Under the pieces are notes generated by a model. That model searched no databases and was not told where the DNA came from. It saw only the letters and a list, made by a program, of their open reading frames with translations. DNA of 64,000 bases. Origin: Rhodobacteraceae bacterium SB2. GTDB taxonomy: Bacteria > Pseudomonadota > Alphaproteobacteria > Rhodobacterales > Rhodobacteraceae. Of this stretch, positions 1 to 8,972 are shown in pieces (position 1 is the stretch's first letter; every line of letters begins with the position of its first letter). The DNA lies in the NCBI GenBank assembly GCA_001642945.1, contig LGRT01000013.1:310001-374000 (forward strand), given 5' to 3'. A program made the translations under genes and the position numbers.

Positions 1-18
1 TCCACCCACAAGAATCAT
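1..18 (-). CDS. Start of a gene running off the left edge
   Basis: Read on the minus strand, an ATG at 18 is followed by codons for MILVGG and then the window ends. An AGGA ribosome site lies about 8 bases upstream of that ATG, which is why I accept it as a real start. Six residues are too few to name the product; a MIL-x-x-GE opening is common in PfkB-type sugar kinases, but this is only a guess. From 19 to 199 I see no other gene; this stretch separates the partial gene from the 3' end of the cyclase-hydrolase gene. Confidence 0.35.
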
Positions 19-199
19 ATGATCGTTCCTTCTTTCTAATTTTGAGCCGGTATCATCGAAAACGCGCTCGGCCAAAGGGGCATTATAATCACACCGGCTT
101 AATAAGCCCTCCAAACCAGCAACGCCAGAGCGGGTTTATTAGATTTACAGCATTGAACTGGGGTCTTTGCCACCCGAGCTGGCGGTCTGTCAAACCCCG

Positions 200-1591
200 T
201 TACAAAGACGCTAAAAACTTGGACACTTCTTGTTGAAACACTGGCCATCCGGCATCTTGTTCCAAAATAAGATGGTTTGTTGAGTCAAGCGGCACAAAGC
301 GGGCATTGGGCATTTTATCTGCCATTATCTGAGATTGATCCATTGGTACGCGTTGATCGCCGCGGCTATGCATGATCAATGTTGGCAGGGTGATCTGCTC
401 TAAGCGGTTGGTCACATCAATTTCGGCATTCACCCGAGAGATTGCGGCCGCATTTTCTGCGCTGGTGCTCAGTTGCATCAACCGATCAAACGCATCTTTT
501 TCCGCCTGGTTCGAATCGGGAATCATAGTGTTTGCAAAAAACTGCCGGAAGGCCGGGATATCAGAGTCCCACCCGGTTTGAATCATCTGAATTTCCAAGT
601 CAGTTTGCGATGGGTTGGCGGATGGTCGCTTATTGGCGCCTTGCGCAAACCCGCCTAAGAAAATTAAACCCTTGACGCGCTCGGGATGGCGATATGCAAA
701 TTCAATCGCCGAGGCGCAGCCTTGCGAAACACCAAAGAGCACGCATTTTTCATCTTGAATGGTGTTTGAGACCGCCATGATATCATCTACAAACGCGTCA
801 AATGATATTGTTTCCGGGTGGCGCTCTGACAGCCCATTACCGCGTTGATCAAAGCGCAGCAATTGATGCTCAGAAGAAAGGTTTTCGAAAATATGGCGCC
901 ATAACGGGCTGCGCCAATCAGCATCCAGATGTGTTACAAAATTTGGCGATTTTAAAAGCACCGGGCCCTGCCCCAAACTGGCCATGGCAATTGCGCAGCC
1001 ATCGGCACTTGTACAATAGCTGATTCGCTGATCGAGCTGTTTTCCCAAAATTGCGCTGCGCGGATGGCTTGGATTAAAATCTGGCGCGCTCATAAAGCAT
1101 GCAATTGGACGGTCTATATTTTTAAGCCGTTGAAGACCTTGGGCATCAAAGGCCTGTTGCGCCTGGGTTGACATTTTGCCGATGCAGTGCCCAGAGGTGC
1201 AGATAGATCCCGGTTTTGAAATACTTTCCAACCGCGAGGCGATATTGACGGTAGATCCGAAAACATCCCCTGCCAATTCTATAACTGGTCCATGATGCAG
1301 CCCAATCCGATACACGAAAACATCGCTGTTGGGATCTTCATCGCAGAAGGCTTTCACCCCGCTTAGCAGCGCTGTTGCAAAATCAAATCCGTCTTGAGCA
1401 GCCTCAAAAAGGCATAAAAACCCATCCCCGGTGGTTTTAATCAAGCGTCCGTGATAGCGGGTTAAAAGCGGATGAAGCAGCCTAGTATGTAGGGTTTGTT
1501 GGCGGGTGATGACGCGGTGTTCATCCCTCTCAACCAGCCGCGAGAAGCCAACAATATCCGAAAATAAAACGGTTTTTTCCTGCGTGTCCAT
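200..1591 (-). CDS. Class III nucleotide cyclase fused to an alpha/beta hydrolase
   Basis: This 463-residue protein joins an N-terminal class III adenylate/guanylate cyclase domain (about 5-165) to a C-terminal alpha/beta hydrolase (about 185-463). The cyclase part keeps the two metal aspartates (Asp12 in LFSDIVGF, Asp56 in TTGDGF) and the Asn116/Arg120 pair of VNIASRL, so it can be catalytic. The hydrolase part has the nucleophile elbow GVSQG (Ser289), a likely acid in SRGDQRVP (Asp412) and a C-terminal His440. No signal peptide or membrane segment is seen, so it should be cytoplasmic. It starts at an ATG with an AGGG site 91 bp downstream of the second cyclase gene and may be co-transcribed with it. 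Class III cyclases make cAMP or cGMP from ATP or GTP; the hydrolase substrate is unknown. The fusion could let a small molecule bound or cleaved by the hydrolase tune cyclase output, but that is inference. Confidence 0.85.
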   Translation of the reverse strand: MDTQEKTVLFSDIVGFSRLVERDEHRVITRQQTLHTRLLHPLLTRYHGRLIKTTGDGFLCLFEAAQDGFDFATALLSGVKAFCDEDPNSDVFVYRIGLHHGPVIELAGDVFGSTVNIASRLESISKPGSICTSGHCIGKMSTQAQQAFDAQGLQRLKNIDRPIACFMSAPDFNPSHPRSAILGKQLDQRISYCTSADGCAIAMASLGQGPVLLKSPNFVTHLDADWRSPLWRHIFENLSSEHQLLRFDQRGNGLSERHPETISFDAFVDDIMAVSNTIQDEKCVLFGVSQGCASAIEFAYRHPERVKGLIFLGGFAQGANKRPSANPSQTDLEIQMIQTGWDSDIPAFRQFFANTMIPDSNQAEKDAFDRLMQLSTSAENAAAISRVNAEIDVTNRLEQITLPTLIMHSRGDQRVPMDQSQIMADKMPNARFVPLDSTNHLILEQDAGWPVFQQEVSKFLASL

Positions 1592-1682
1592 ATTACCCTA
1601 CAGAGTTATGTTATGGGGCAAGCGCGGTGCATTTGGCTGTTTGTCACCAGCTTTTGCGGCATATGCCTGCTATCGTGAAAAT

Positions 1683-2660
1683 TTAGGCAACATTTTCTTC
1701 CGGTTGCGGTTCTGAAAGTTCATCAATGATCTTTTTAAGGGTTTCCAATTCTTCCAGATCCAGCGGATGTTTCGTAAGCTTTAGCTGAAAATTCTCACCT
1801 TCAAAATTCTTTGTTTCAGCGCGAGACGTATCACTAATATCAACTTCATAGGCGATCACACCGCGCTCTAACCCTTTCAATTCAAGCTGTTGGGGGGCGT
1901 CAAAGCTAAAATAGTCTTTCACTTGAAAATAGGTTTCCTCAGAGACCAATATTCCCGATGGCATCGCGGCGCTTTCCAAACGTGAGGCCAAATTAACTGC
2001 AGCGCCCACCACGGTATAATCAAGCCGGTCTTCACTGCCGAAATTGCCCACGGTGCAATATCCGGTATTGATCCCAACGCGGATTTCCAAATCTTTTTTT
2101 AAGCCAAAATGTTTGCTCCAATAACCCCATAGCTCGGCCATTCGTTGTTGCATTTCGACCGCCATCGCTACGCATCTTCGGGCATCTTCTTCAATTCCGA
2201 AGCTTTCCGGATCGCCAAAGAAAATCATGATCGCATCACCGATATATTTATCAATTGTCGCGCCATGTTTCAGCGCGATCTGCGACATTTCGTTTAAATA
2301 AAAATTTAATAACGCGGTAAGTTCTTCGGATTCCAATTTGTCAGATATGGCTGTGAAATTTACAATATCAGAGAAAAATACAGTGATTTTTTTACGGTAG
2401 CTTTTTACCTCGACATTCTGCTTGCCGCTAAAGATCGATTCGTAAATTTGGGGCGAAAGATATTTTGCCAATTGCCCCGATACGTCTTCCATTTGCTGGG
2501 TTTTCGACTGCGCCTCAGCCTTTGCGTCTTCGGCAACCTTTTTTTGTTTTTCCAGCTGGGTTGCCAATGACTTACGCAAATTGGCTTCTAAGCGTAGGCG
2601 TGAAAGTTCCTTTTTAAGATCTTTCAATTCTGTTTCTTGGTCTTTGGGCGTTTCAGTCAC
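1683..2660 (-). CDS. Class III adenylate/guanylate cyclase with N-terminal coiled coil
   Basis: This 325-residue soluble protein starts with a charged coiled coil (about 5-65, rich in Glu, Lys and Leu). A linker (KYLSPQIYESIFSG) of the kind often found before cyclase domains leads into a full catalytic domain at about 90-275. The metal aspartates Asp98 (FFSDIVNF) and Asp142 (IGDA), the base-recognition Lys138 and Asp214 (LDYTVVG), and Asn223/Arg227 (VNLASRL) are all present, so activity is expected, probably as a homodimer through the coiled coil. The start is a GTG with a GAGGA site about 9 bases upstream. It precedes the cyclase-hydrolase gene on the same strand and diverges from the hybrid kinase operon. 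About 50 residues after the cyclase domain are acidic and unassigned. Confidence 0.9.
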   Translation of the reverse strand: MTETPKDQETELKDLKKELSRLRLEANLRKSLATQLEKQKKVAEDAKAEAQSKTQQMEDVSGQLAKYLSPQIYESIFSGKQNVEVKSYRKKITVFFSDIVNFTAISDKLESEELTALLNFYLNEMSQIALKHGATIDKYIGDAIMIFFGDPESFGIEEDARRCVAMAVEMQQRMAELWGYWSKHFGLKKDLEIRVGINTGYCTVGNFGSEDRLDYTVVGAAVNLASRLESAAMPSGILVSEETYFQVKDYFSFDAPQQLELKGLERGVIAYEVDISDTSRAETKNFEGENFQLKLTKHPLDLEELETLKKIIDELSEPQPEENVA

Positions 2661-3131
2661 AGATTCTTTCCTCGCACCAGGGTTTTAAATTGGGCCAAAG
2701 CTAGAATGGTTATATACATTGATTTTGCGGCTTTACGGCTTTGGTTTCACAACAGTATTCAGCAAGTCGAAGGTCGTGACAACATTCTAATTGTTCGTTT
2801 TGACAAACAGACAAGAATATTGATGAAAAGACGAAAATTAATCAGCCGTCACGGAATAATAATTCAATCACTTTACCGATATTTTGCCTGAGATCAGCGG
2901 GAATTGTTCGGCCTTAGAGAAACCACGTTTCCCCGCTCTTGTCTCTGAAAACGTATTTTCAACAATTTAAACCAATTTTTTAAAAATCTTTTGCTGAGTT
3001 TTGGTTTTCTTTGATTGGATATGACCCAAGGGAATTTGGTTTCCCCATAGACAGGTTAAAATAATCTTCGTTAATCTAGATCTTAAAACGTGGGTGACGT
3101 TTGTAATGTGAAAACAGGCGGAATGAATAAG
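2661..3131. other. AT-rich divergent intergenic region between cyclase and hybrid kinase
   Basis: About 470 bp without a convincing gene separate the minus-strand cyclase (GTG at 2660) from the plus-strand kinase. It must carry promoters for both directions. A short inverted repeat, GGGAA at 3030-3034 and TTCCC at 3041-3045 with a 6-base loop, lies about 90 bp before the kinase start and could be an operator or a leader hairpin. The AT-rich tract TTAAAATAAT around 3056-3065 is a possible -10 region. I see no tRNA or other structured RNA here. An 84-codon plus-strand frame at 2637-2891 has no recognisable features and is not called. Confidence 0.5.
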
Positions 3132-5882
3132 ATGAATTCTTTAGAACAATCAGATTTGAACGCAGTTTTAATTGAAAGTTTGGACACTCTTCCAAGCGGC
3201 GTATGCGTTTGGACAGAAGATGATCGCCTGGTTTTCGTAAATCGATTTTTCAACGAACTTCAAAAAGAGGTTGGGGTGTCTCTCGAACCGGGCATCTCAC
3301 GCTTAGAAGTTGTGCAACAAAATATTGATTGTGGATTTTTAAAGTTACCTCCCGATTTAGATATTGAGGCCTATCTGCGGCAGAGTAAGGCCGATATGTA
3401 TGCCCAAGATGGGGGCTCGCGGATCGAGCTGCCCCTGCGCGATGGCGGGGTGCTGCTTTTGACCAATAAGCCTTTGAGCTCGGGCAATTACCTGCAGCTC
3501 TATACCGATATCACCACGCTTAAAAAGCATGAGGCCGAGCTAGAAGATAAAGAGCGGCGTTATGTTGGGGTAACGCATGCGCTGAATGCATTTGTCTTCG
3601 AGTGGAATATTGAAAATGGCCAGACCAGCTTTTCAATCCCCGAAGGCGTTGGGCCGGCAGCTGAAAAAAATATGAGCAGGCTGCAAATGGATCGTTTGGA
3701 TGCTGTGTTTGAAGAAGATCGTGCGGCGTATAAATCCGCGATGATCGCACATTTTAAAAAGCAAACCCCGCTATTTTCATGCGATCACCGAATCCGATCG
3801 GATACAGGCCAATTGAATTGGTACCGCACACGCGGCAAAGCCCTTTGGAATGAACAGGGGCGTGCGGCCAAATTCTATGGGTTGGTTGAGAATATCGATG
3901 ATCAAAAGAAAGTACAGCTGCGCATGGCAGATATCGAAAAACGCTCGCAGGATGTGTTGAACAGTATTTCAGCCGGGATTATGGTCTGGGATGCCAAGGA
4001 TCATCTGGTCTGGGTGAATAAGTTTTTTGATCGCTTCGGCGTGCCGCTTGAACCAGGGCAACCCTACATTAACGAAACTGGAAAGCTTGTTGATGGGGGC
4101 ATTTTTTCTTTAGATGAAGGGGTTGATAAGCAAGAATTCTTAAAAGACCGAGTGGCGCAACGCCAGGCGTTGACCGGAACGGCTATAAATTTGCTGCCAA
4201 GGATGGCAGATGGGTCGCATCTTCAAATCACCAGTAAACGCCTCGAAGATGGCGGCATGGTGCAAGTGTTTGTGGATGTGAGTGATTTGACCAACCGTGA
4301 AGAAGAGCTGAATAATTTGGTGGAAGAGCTCAACACAGCCAAACAAGCGGCGGATGCGGCCAACCAAACGAAAAGTCAGTTTTTGGCCAATATGAGCCAT
4401 GAATTGCGCACCCCATTAAACGCCATTATTGGCCTTACTGAAATGTTGAAGGAAGATTGTGTTGATGATGGTTTGGAGGATTTTATCGAGCCGCTTGACC
4501 GTGTCTTTAGCGCCGGCAAGCATTTGCTGACGCTGATCAATGATGTTCTAGACCTATCAAAAATTGAGGCGGGCAAAGTCGAGTTATATAATGAAACATT
4601 CGAATTAGAGCCTTTGCTGCATGGCGTGATTCAAACCACCCAAACGCTGGTCGAGCAAAATAATAATGAAATTGCTTTAACTTTCTTGGAGTCGATCGAT
4701 GAGGTAACAAATGATCAAACGCGGATAAAGCAGATTTTTCTGAATTTGATTTCCAACGCCACCAAATTTACCGAAAATGGCCAAATATCTTTGACCGTCA
4801 GCCGGCAATCCACGCCGCAAGGCGATTTGGTCAAAGTGGATGTTGCCGATACTGGTATTGGCATGGATGAAGAACAGGTGGGCCGTTTGTTCAATGCTTT
4901 TGTACAAGCCGACAGTTCGACCACCCGCAAATATGGCGGAACCGGCTTGGGGCTCACCATTTCAAAGCAGCTTGCGCAGCTGATGGGGGGTGATGTCAGC
5001 GTGCAGAGCGAAAAGGGCATAGGCACGGTATTCACCGCAAGTTTCGCGTTGAACAATGCCGGGCATATGCATACCGAAAACGCCAGCGCTGAACCTTTGA
5101 TAACGCGGGTGATCCCCGGCGGTGAACCAACGGGTAGGAAAGTGCTTATCATCGATGATGATCCAACGATCAGTGCGTTGATGCAGCGGCAACTGGTCAA
5201 AAACGGGTATGCGGTGCTTATCGCCAGATCGGGCAAGGAAGGCCTGTCTTTGGCCAAAACCCACCAGCCCGATGTGATCACCTTGGATATTTTGATGCCA
5301 GAGATTGACGGATGGTCAACGCTTCGAGCGTTGAAGGCCGATCCCGAAAGTCGCCATATCCCAGTGATTATGGCGTCAATTTTGGATGAAAAAAACAAAG
5401 GTTTTGCCTTGGGTGCGGCAGATTTTCTATCCAAGCCGATCGAGCGGGATTATCTTATTTCTTCGGTGCAACGGCTTATTGGCCAGAAAAAAGCCGCAAC
5501 CATCTGCGTGATCGAAGATGATCAAGACCTGCGCTTTACCGTGAAAGAAATCCTAGAAAAAACCGGCGCGACAGTGCTTGAGGCGGGCCATGGGAAACAG
5601 GCGTTTTCTGTCTTGGAAAACCACAATGAACTGCCCGATTTGATTTTGCTTGATCTGTTGATGCCCGTGATGAACGGGTTTGAGTTTCTGCAAAAGCTGC
5701 AGGCAACCAAGTTTAAATCAATCCCGGTTTTGGTGTTAACGGGTGCCGATCTAAGTTCTGAAGAGCGCAAAATTTTATCGCAGGAAACCTTGCGCGTGAT
5801 TGAAAAAAATACCGAAAGCGTGGCGCTTATTGCCGATGACATCGCGCAAGCGATCGAAACAATCAGCGGGGCGGTGCGCTGA
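3132..5882 (+). CDS. Soluble hybrid histidine kinase: PAS repeats, HisKA, HATPase, two receivers
   Basis: This protein of about 916 residues has no membrane segment. PAS-like sensor repeats lie at about 10-130, 145-262 and 275-388; the first and third are alike (PSGVCVWTEDDRLVFVNRFF versus SAGIMVWDAKDHLVWVNKFF). A coiled linker leads to HisKA with the phospho-histidine His423 (SHELRTPLN), then HATPase with Asn542, DTGIG at about 573-577 and GGTGLGL at about 602-608. Two receivers follow with phospho-acceptors Asp719 (TLDILMPEIDG) and Asp841 (LLDLLMPVMNG). The frame is open back to a GTG at 3090, but the ATG at 3132 has a GGCGGA site about 9 bases upstream and fits best; the ATG at 3123 is an alternative. 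It overlaps the next gene by one base. It likely senses a cytoplasmic signal and passes phosphate to the receivers encoded after it. Confidence 0.93.
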   Translation: MNSLEQSDLNAVLIESLDTLPSGVCVWTEDDRLVFVNRFFNELQKEVGVSLEPGISRLEVVQQNIDCGFLKLPPDLDIEAYLRQSKADMYAQDGGSRIELPLRDGGVLLLTNKPLSSGNYLQLYTDITTLKKHEAELEDKERRYVGVTHALNAFVFEWNIENGQTSFSIPEGVGPAAEKNMSRLQMDRLDAVFEEDRAAYKSAMIAHFKKQTPLFSCDHRIRSDTGQLNWYRTRGKALWNEQGRAAKFYGLVENIDDQKKVQLRMADIEKRSQDVLNSISAGIMVWDAKDHLVWVNKFFDRFGVPLEPGQPYINETGKLVDGGIFSLDEGVDKQEFLKDRVAQRQALTGTAINLLPRMADGSHLQITSKRLEDGGMVQVFVDVSDLTNREEELNNLVEELNTAKQAADAANQTKSQFLANMSHELRTPLNAIIGLTEMLKEDCVDDGLEDFIEPLDRVFSAGKHLLTLINDVLDLSKIEAGKVELYNETFELEPLLHGVIQTTQTLVEQNNNEIALTFLESIDEVTNDQTRIKQIFLNLISNATKFTENGQISLTVSRQSTPQGDLVKVDVADTGIGMDEEQVGRLFNAFVQADSSTTRKYGGTGLGLTISKQLAQLMGGDVSVQSEKGIGTVFTASFALNNAGHMHTENASAEPLITRVIPGGEPTGRKVLIIDDDPTISALMQRQLVKNGYAVLIARSGKEGLSLAKTHQPDVITLDILMPEIDGWSTLRALKADPESRHIPVIMASILDEKNKGFALGAADFLSKPIERDYLISSVQRLIGQKKAATICVIEDDQDLRFTVKEILEKTGATVLEAGHGKQAFSVLENHNELPDLILLDLLMPVMNGFEFLQKLQATKFKSIPVLVLTGADLSSEERKILSQETLRVIEKNTESVALIADDIAQAIETISGAVR

Positions 5883-6247
5883 TGGTGAAAATATTATATA
5901 TCGAGGATAATGAAGATAACGTTTATATGCTGAAGCGGCGCTTAACGCGCAAAGGCTTTGACATGGTGATCGCGGGTGATGGGCTTGCCGGGGTGGCTAT
6001 GGCGCATAGTGAATCCCCCGATTTAATTCTTATGGATTTGAGTTTGCCCAAAATGGATGGGTGGGCTGCAACGCGGGCGATCAAGGCAGATCTCGCCACG
6101 CAAGGGATTCCCGTCATTGCTTTATCCGCGCATGCGATGGAAGAGCATAAGCAAAGCGCCCTGCAGGCAGGTTGTGATGATTATGATACAAAGCCGGTGG
6201 ACCTGCCCCGATTGCTGGCCAAAATTAACGCAGCATTGGGGCGGTGA
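5882..6247 (+). CDS. Single-domain response regulator (DivK/CheY-like receiver)
   Basis: This 121-residue protein is a receiver domain and nothing else. It has the acidic pocket (Glu8, Asp9), phospho-acceptor Asp52 (LMDLSLPKMDG), the switch Ser82 in ALSAHA and conserved Lys104 (DTKPVD). The ATG overlaps the kinase stop codon by one base (TGATG), so the two are almost certainly translationally coupled. The gene after it begins one base past its stop. Without an output domain it probably shuttles phosphate or acts by protein contact, as DivK or Spo0F do. It resembles the DivK type by sequence style, but it lies in a kinase operon and I would not call it divK. Confidence 0.93.
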   Translation: MVKILYIEDNEDNVYMLKRRLTRKGFDMVIAGDGLAGVAMAHSESPDLILMDLSLPKMDGWAATRAIKADLATQGIPVIALSAHAMEEHKQSALQAGCDDYDTKPVDLPRLLAKINAALGR

Positions 6248-6248
6248 A

Positions 6249-7292
6249 ATGACTAATAAAGAACAGGCAAAGATCCTTGTTGTCGATGATATTGAAGCAA
6301 ATCGCTTCACTTTAGAGCGCCGGTTGAAGCGCGATGGATATGCCAATGTTTCTTTAGCCGATTGCGGTAAAGCCGCGCTAAGCTCTGTTGAAAGCGCTGA
6401 ATTTGATTTGGTGCTTTTGGACCTTATGATGCCTGATATGAGCGGTCTTGAGGTGCTTAAAATCTTAAAGTCTGATCCACGTTATCGCAAAATTCCAGTT
6501 GTTATGGTCACTGCCTCTGATGAGGTTGAGACGGCGGCTGAGTGTATTTTAAGCGGGGCTGATGATTTCATTACCAAGCCGTTTAACGCCACATTGCTGA
6601 AGGCGCGGGTTGGCGCCTGCCTTGAAAAGAAGCGTTTGCAAGATAGCGAAGATCTGTATCTTAGCCGAGTGGAAAGCGACAAGCAGCGCTCTCAAGAGGT
6701 ATTGAAAACAGTGCTGCCCAACGATGTCGCCGTAGAGCTTCAATCCACTGGGCGCGTGCATTCTCGGCGCTATGACGACGTCGCTATTTTGATCTGTGAT
6801 CTGGTGGGGTTTACCGCGTTTTGTGAGCAGAATGATCCTGAAATTGTGGTTAAAACTTTGCAAACGCTGGTGGAAGCGTTTGAACAGGTGTTCACCAAAT
6901 TCGGTTTAGATAAGGTGAAAACGGTGGGCGATGCGATCGTTGCCGTGGGCGGCTTAGCGCGGCCAGCACCCGAAGCGGTGAAATCCTGCGTCTCTGCCAG
7001 TTTGATGCTGCGCGATATTGCCAATGCGTTTGAGCCTTCTTTTGGGTTGCATGTGGGCATCCATAGCGGCTCATTGGTTGCTGGCACCGTGGGCAAATCA
7101 ACCATCCAATTTGATATTTTGGGCAAAGATGTGAATATCGCCTTCAATATTTGTGATTTGTCCGAGAGCGATCAGATTTTATTGTCAAGCGATGCATGGA
7201 TGCATGTGCGCAATGAGGTGGTGGCAAAATCTGCAGGTTTGGCGCGGTTGAAAAGTGGCCAAGATATCGAACTTTTTGAGTGCGGCGTGTAA
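6249..7292 (+). CDS. Receiver-cyclase response regulator with a degenerate cyclase site
   Basis: The frame is open from 6057, but that would run through the preceding receiver gene; the ATG at 6249, one base after that gene's stop, gives a 347-residue protein starting directly with a receiver. The receiver (about 8-125) has Asp58 (LLDLMMPDMSG), Thr88 and Lys110. A helical linker leads to a class III cyclase domain (about 172-345). It keeps metal aspartates Asp184 (ICDLVGF) and Asp228 (VGDAI), Lys224, Asp289 (QFDILG) and Asn296, but the transition-state arginine four residues after the asparagine is Asn300 (VNIAFNICD). Loss of this arginine usually cripples cyclase activity, so it may be weak, act as a regulatory partner, or be a nucleotide sensor. 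It is probably phosphorylated by the kinase encoded two genes upstream. Confidence 0.9.
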   Translation: MTNKEQAKILVVDDIEANRFTLERRLKRDGYANVSLADCGKAALSSVESAEFDLVLLDLMMPDMSGLEVLKILKSDPRYRKIPVVMVTASDEVETAAECILSGADDFITKPFNATLLKARVGACLEKKRLQDSEDLYLSRVESDKQRSQEVLKTVLPNDVAVELQSTGRVHSRRYDDVAILICDLVGFTAFCEQNDPEIVVKTLQTLVEAFEQVFTKFGLDKVKTVGDAIVAVGGLARPAPEAVKSCVSASLMLRDIANAFEPSFGLHVGIHSGSLVAGTVGKSTIQFDILGKDVNIAFNICDLSESDQILLSSDAWMHVRNEVVAKSAGLARLKSGQDIELFECGV

Positions 7293-7296
7293 AAGC

Positions 7297-7869
7297 TTAC
7301 CGCCAGGTCACGCTCTGCTCAAGATTGGGCCGTGGGCGCTCTGGAGGTGTTTTAGTTTCGGTGCCTAAATAAATCAAACCAGCCACGCGCTCATGGGCGC
7401 TTAATCCAAGGCCATTTTCTACAAAGCTGCGATTGTGGCTGGCCCATCCCGATAGCCAATTCGCACCCCAACCGGCGGCAAGGGCGGCATTCAGCAAAGC
7501 GAGGCAGACTGCGCCGGCCGAATAGGTTTGTTCAATTGTGGGAATTTTCTCTGATGGTTTTTGAACCTCGATCACGGCCACTGCCACATGGCCTTGGTCA
7601 AAAGGTTGGCGGGCTTTTTCAACTGCAGAGGCGTCTAATTGCGCCTCGAGCGCGCAGGCTTCGGCAATGCCGGCCAATTCATCCAAACTGTCTGACGTTA
7701 AAACGATCAGGCGCCAAGGTTCTAATTTACCATGGTCGGGCGTGCGCAGCGCTGCCGTTAAAACATCACGCAATTGTTCTTGATCTGGCGCGGGGAGGCT
7801 TAAGGTTTTTGCTGGCCTTGAGCGTCGCGTTAATAAGAAATCTAAAGCGGCTTGGTTGCGTTTGGGCAT
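7297..7869 (-). CDS. Nitroreductase family protein (YdjA-like)
   Basis: This 190-residue protein has the FMN-dependent nitroreductase fold. The N-terminal RRSRPAKTL segment supplies the usual phosphate-binding arginines, TPDHGKLEPWRLIVL matches the conserved flavin-contact region, and AGWGANWLSGW is the conserved glycine- and tryptophan-rich segment of the YdjA subgroup. It would act as a cytoplasmic homodimer using NAD(P)H to reduce nitro compounds or quinones; the natural substrate is unknown. The ATG has GGA of ATGGATC upstream. It converges on the receiver-cyclase gene, with only four bases between stop codons. Confidence 0.85.
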   Translation of the reverse strand: MPKRNQAALDFLLTRRSRPAKTLSLPAPDQEQLRDVLTAALRTPDHGKLEPWRLIVLTSDSLDELAGIAEACALEAQLDASAVEKARQPFDQGHVAVAVIEVQKPSEKIPTIEQTYSAGAVCLALLNAALAAGWGANWLSGWASHNRSFVENGLGLSAHERVAGLIYLGTETKTPPERPRPNLEQSVTWR

Positions 7870-7945
7870 TTACTCGTGATCCATTTTAAAGGCGCCATGG
7901 CCCCCTATTTATTTGAAATTAGGGCGTTTGCGCGATCTATTGGGT

Positions 7946-8923
7946 TTAATAATCAGACAGCGCGATCCGATCCATGATTTTAACAAGCTCGACGCTGATG
8001 CCAGGTTCCGACATCGCGTGGCCTGCGTTTTTGATCATTTTTAAATCGCATTTGGGCCAAACTTTGGACAGCTCGATCGCAGTTTTGGGCGGGCAAATCA
8101 TATCATATCTGCCTTGCACGATCCACCCGGGGATATGGGCGATCCGCTCCATGGCGTTTAAGATTTGTCCGTCATGGTCCAAGAACCCGTTATTGATGAA
8201 ATAATGGTTCTCTAATCTTGCGAAGGTGCGCGCGTAATCGCTTGGTGCTTCACCTCCACGGCCATCCGAATACACCGAGGCCAATGCGGTTTCCCAAGCT
8301 GACCATATCCGGCCAAACTGTATTTCAACGCGCAGATCTCCGCTGAACAAACGGCGGTGAAAGGCTGCAATCAAATCATCTCGTTCGTCTTCCGGGATTT
8401 TTTCTATAAATTTTTCCCAGGCGTCGGGCCAAAACTGGCTGGCCCCGCCGCCATAAAACCACGCCAATTCATTCTGAGTCATTGTGAAGACGCCGCGCAG
8501 AATGAGATGGCTCACCCGTTCTGGATGGGTTTGAGCATAGATCAAAGCCAATGTGGCGCCCCAACTGCCTCCGAATAACGCCCATTTTTCAAGACCCAGT
8601 CGCTGCCGCATCGCTTCCATATCTTGCACCAGATGCCAGGTGGTATTGTTGGTCACGCTGGCCTGCGGCTTGCTGCGCCCGCAACCGCGCTGATCAAAAA
8701 GGATAATATGGTATTGTTCTGGATTGAAATAGCGCCGCATGATCGGGCTACAGCCTCCGCCGGGCCCGCCATGAACAACCACAACCGGGCGCCCCTGTGG
8801 GTTTCCACATTGCTCGATATAAATGTGGTGACCATCCCCCGTATCGATAATCTCTGCAGAAAATGGATCGACGGTAGGATATAAATGCTGATATGCGCGT
8901 TTTTGATCTGAGAATTTATCCAT
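7946..8923 (-). CDS. pip: Proline iminopeptidase
   Basis: This 325-residue cytoplasmic enzyme belongs to peptidase family S33, which cleaves N-terminal proline from peptides. It shows the oxyanion segment [12 protein letters not shown], the FDQRGCGRS motif, the nucleophile elbow GGSWG, the acid in QGRYDMICP and the histidine in NAGHAMSEP, all typical of Pip. Length and end-to-end motifs match the family. It is divergent from ubiG, with about 50 bp between the two starts. Confidence 0.93.
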   Translation of the reverse strand: MDKFSDQKRAYQHLYPTVDPFSAEIIDTGDGHHIYIEQCGNPQGRPVVVVHGGPGGGCSPIMRRYFNPEQYHIILFDQRGCGRSKPQASVTNNTTWHLVQDMEAMRQRLGLEKWALFGGSWGATLALIYAQTHPERVSHLILRGVFTMTQNELAWFYGGGASQFWPDAWEKFIEKIPEDERDDLIAAFHRRLFSGDLRVEIQFGRIWSAWETALASVYSDGRGGEAPSDYARTFARLENHYFINNGFLDHDGQILNAMERIAHIPGWIVQGRYDMICPPKTAIELSKVWPKCDLKMIKNAGHAMSEPGISVELVKIMDRIALSDY

Positions 8924-8972
8924 GAACGCACTATATGTGATTTACAGAGCAAAAGACCAGACGGAGAACCCT

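Noticed and set aside
1-199. 64-codon plus-strand frame at 42-236
   Set aside because: It runs into the 3' end of the cyclase-hydrolase gene, lacks a ribosome site and has no recognisable features.
4715-5434. 239-codon minus-strand frame inside the hybrid kinase gene
   Set aside because: It is antisense to the HATPase and first receiver regions, which have full motif conservation on the plus strand. Its translation shows no domain.
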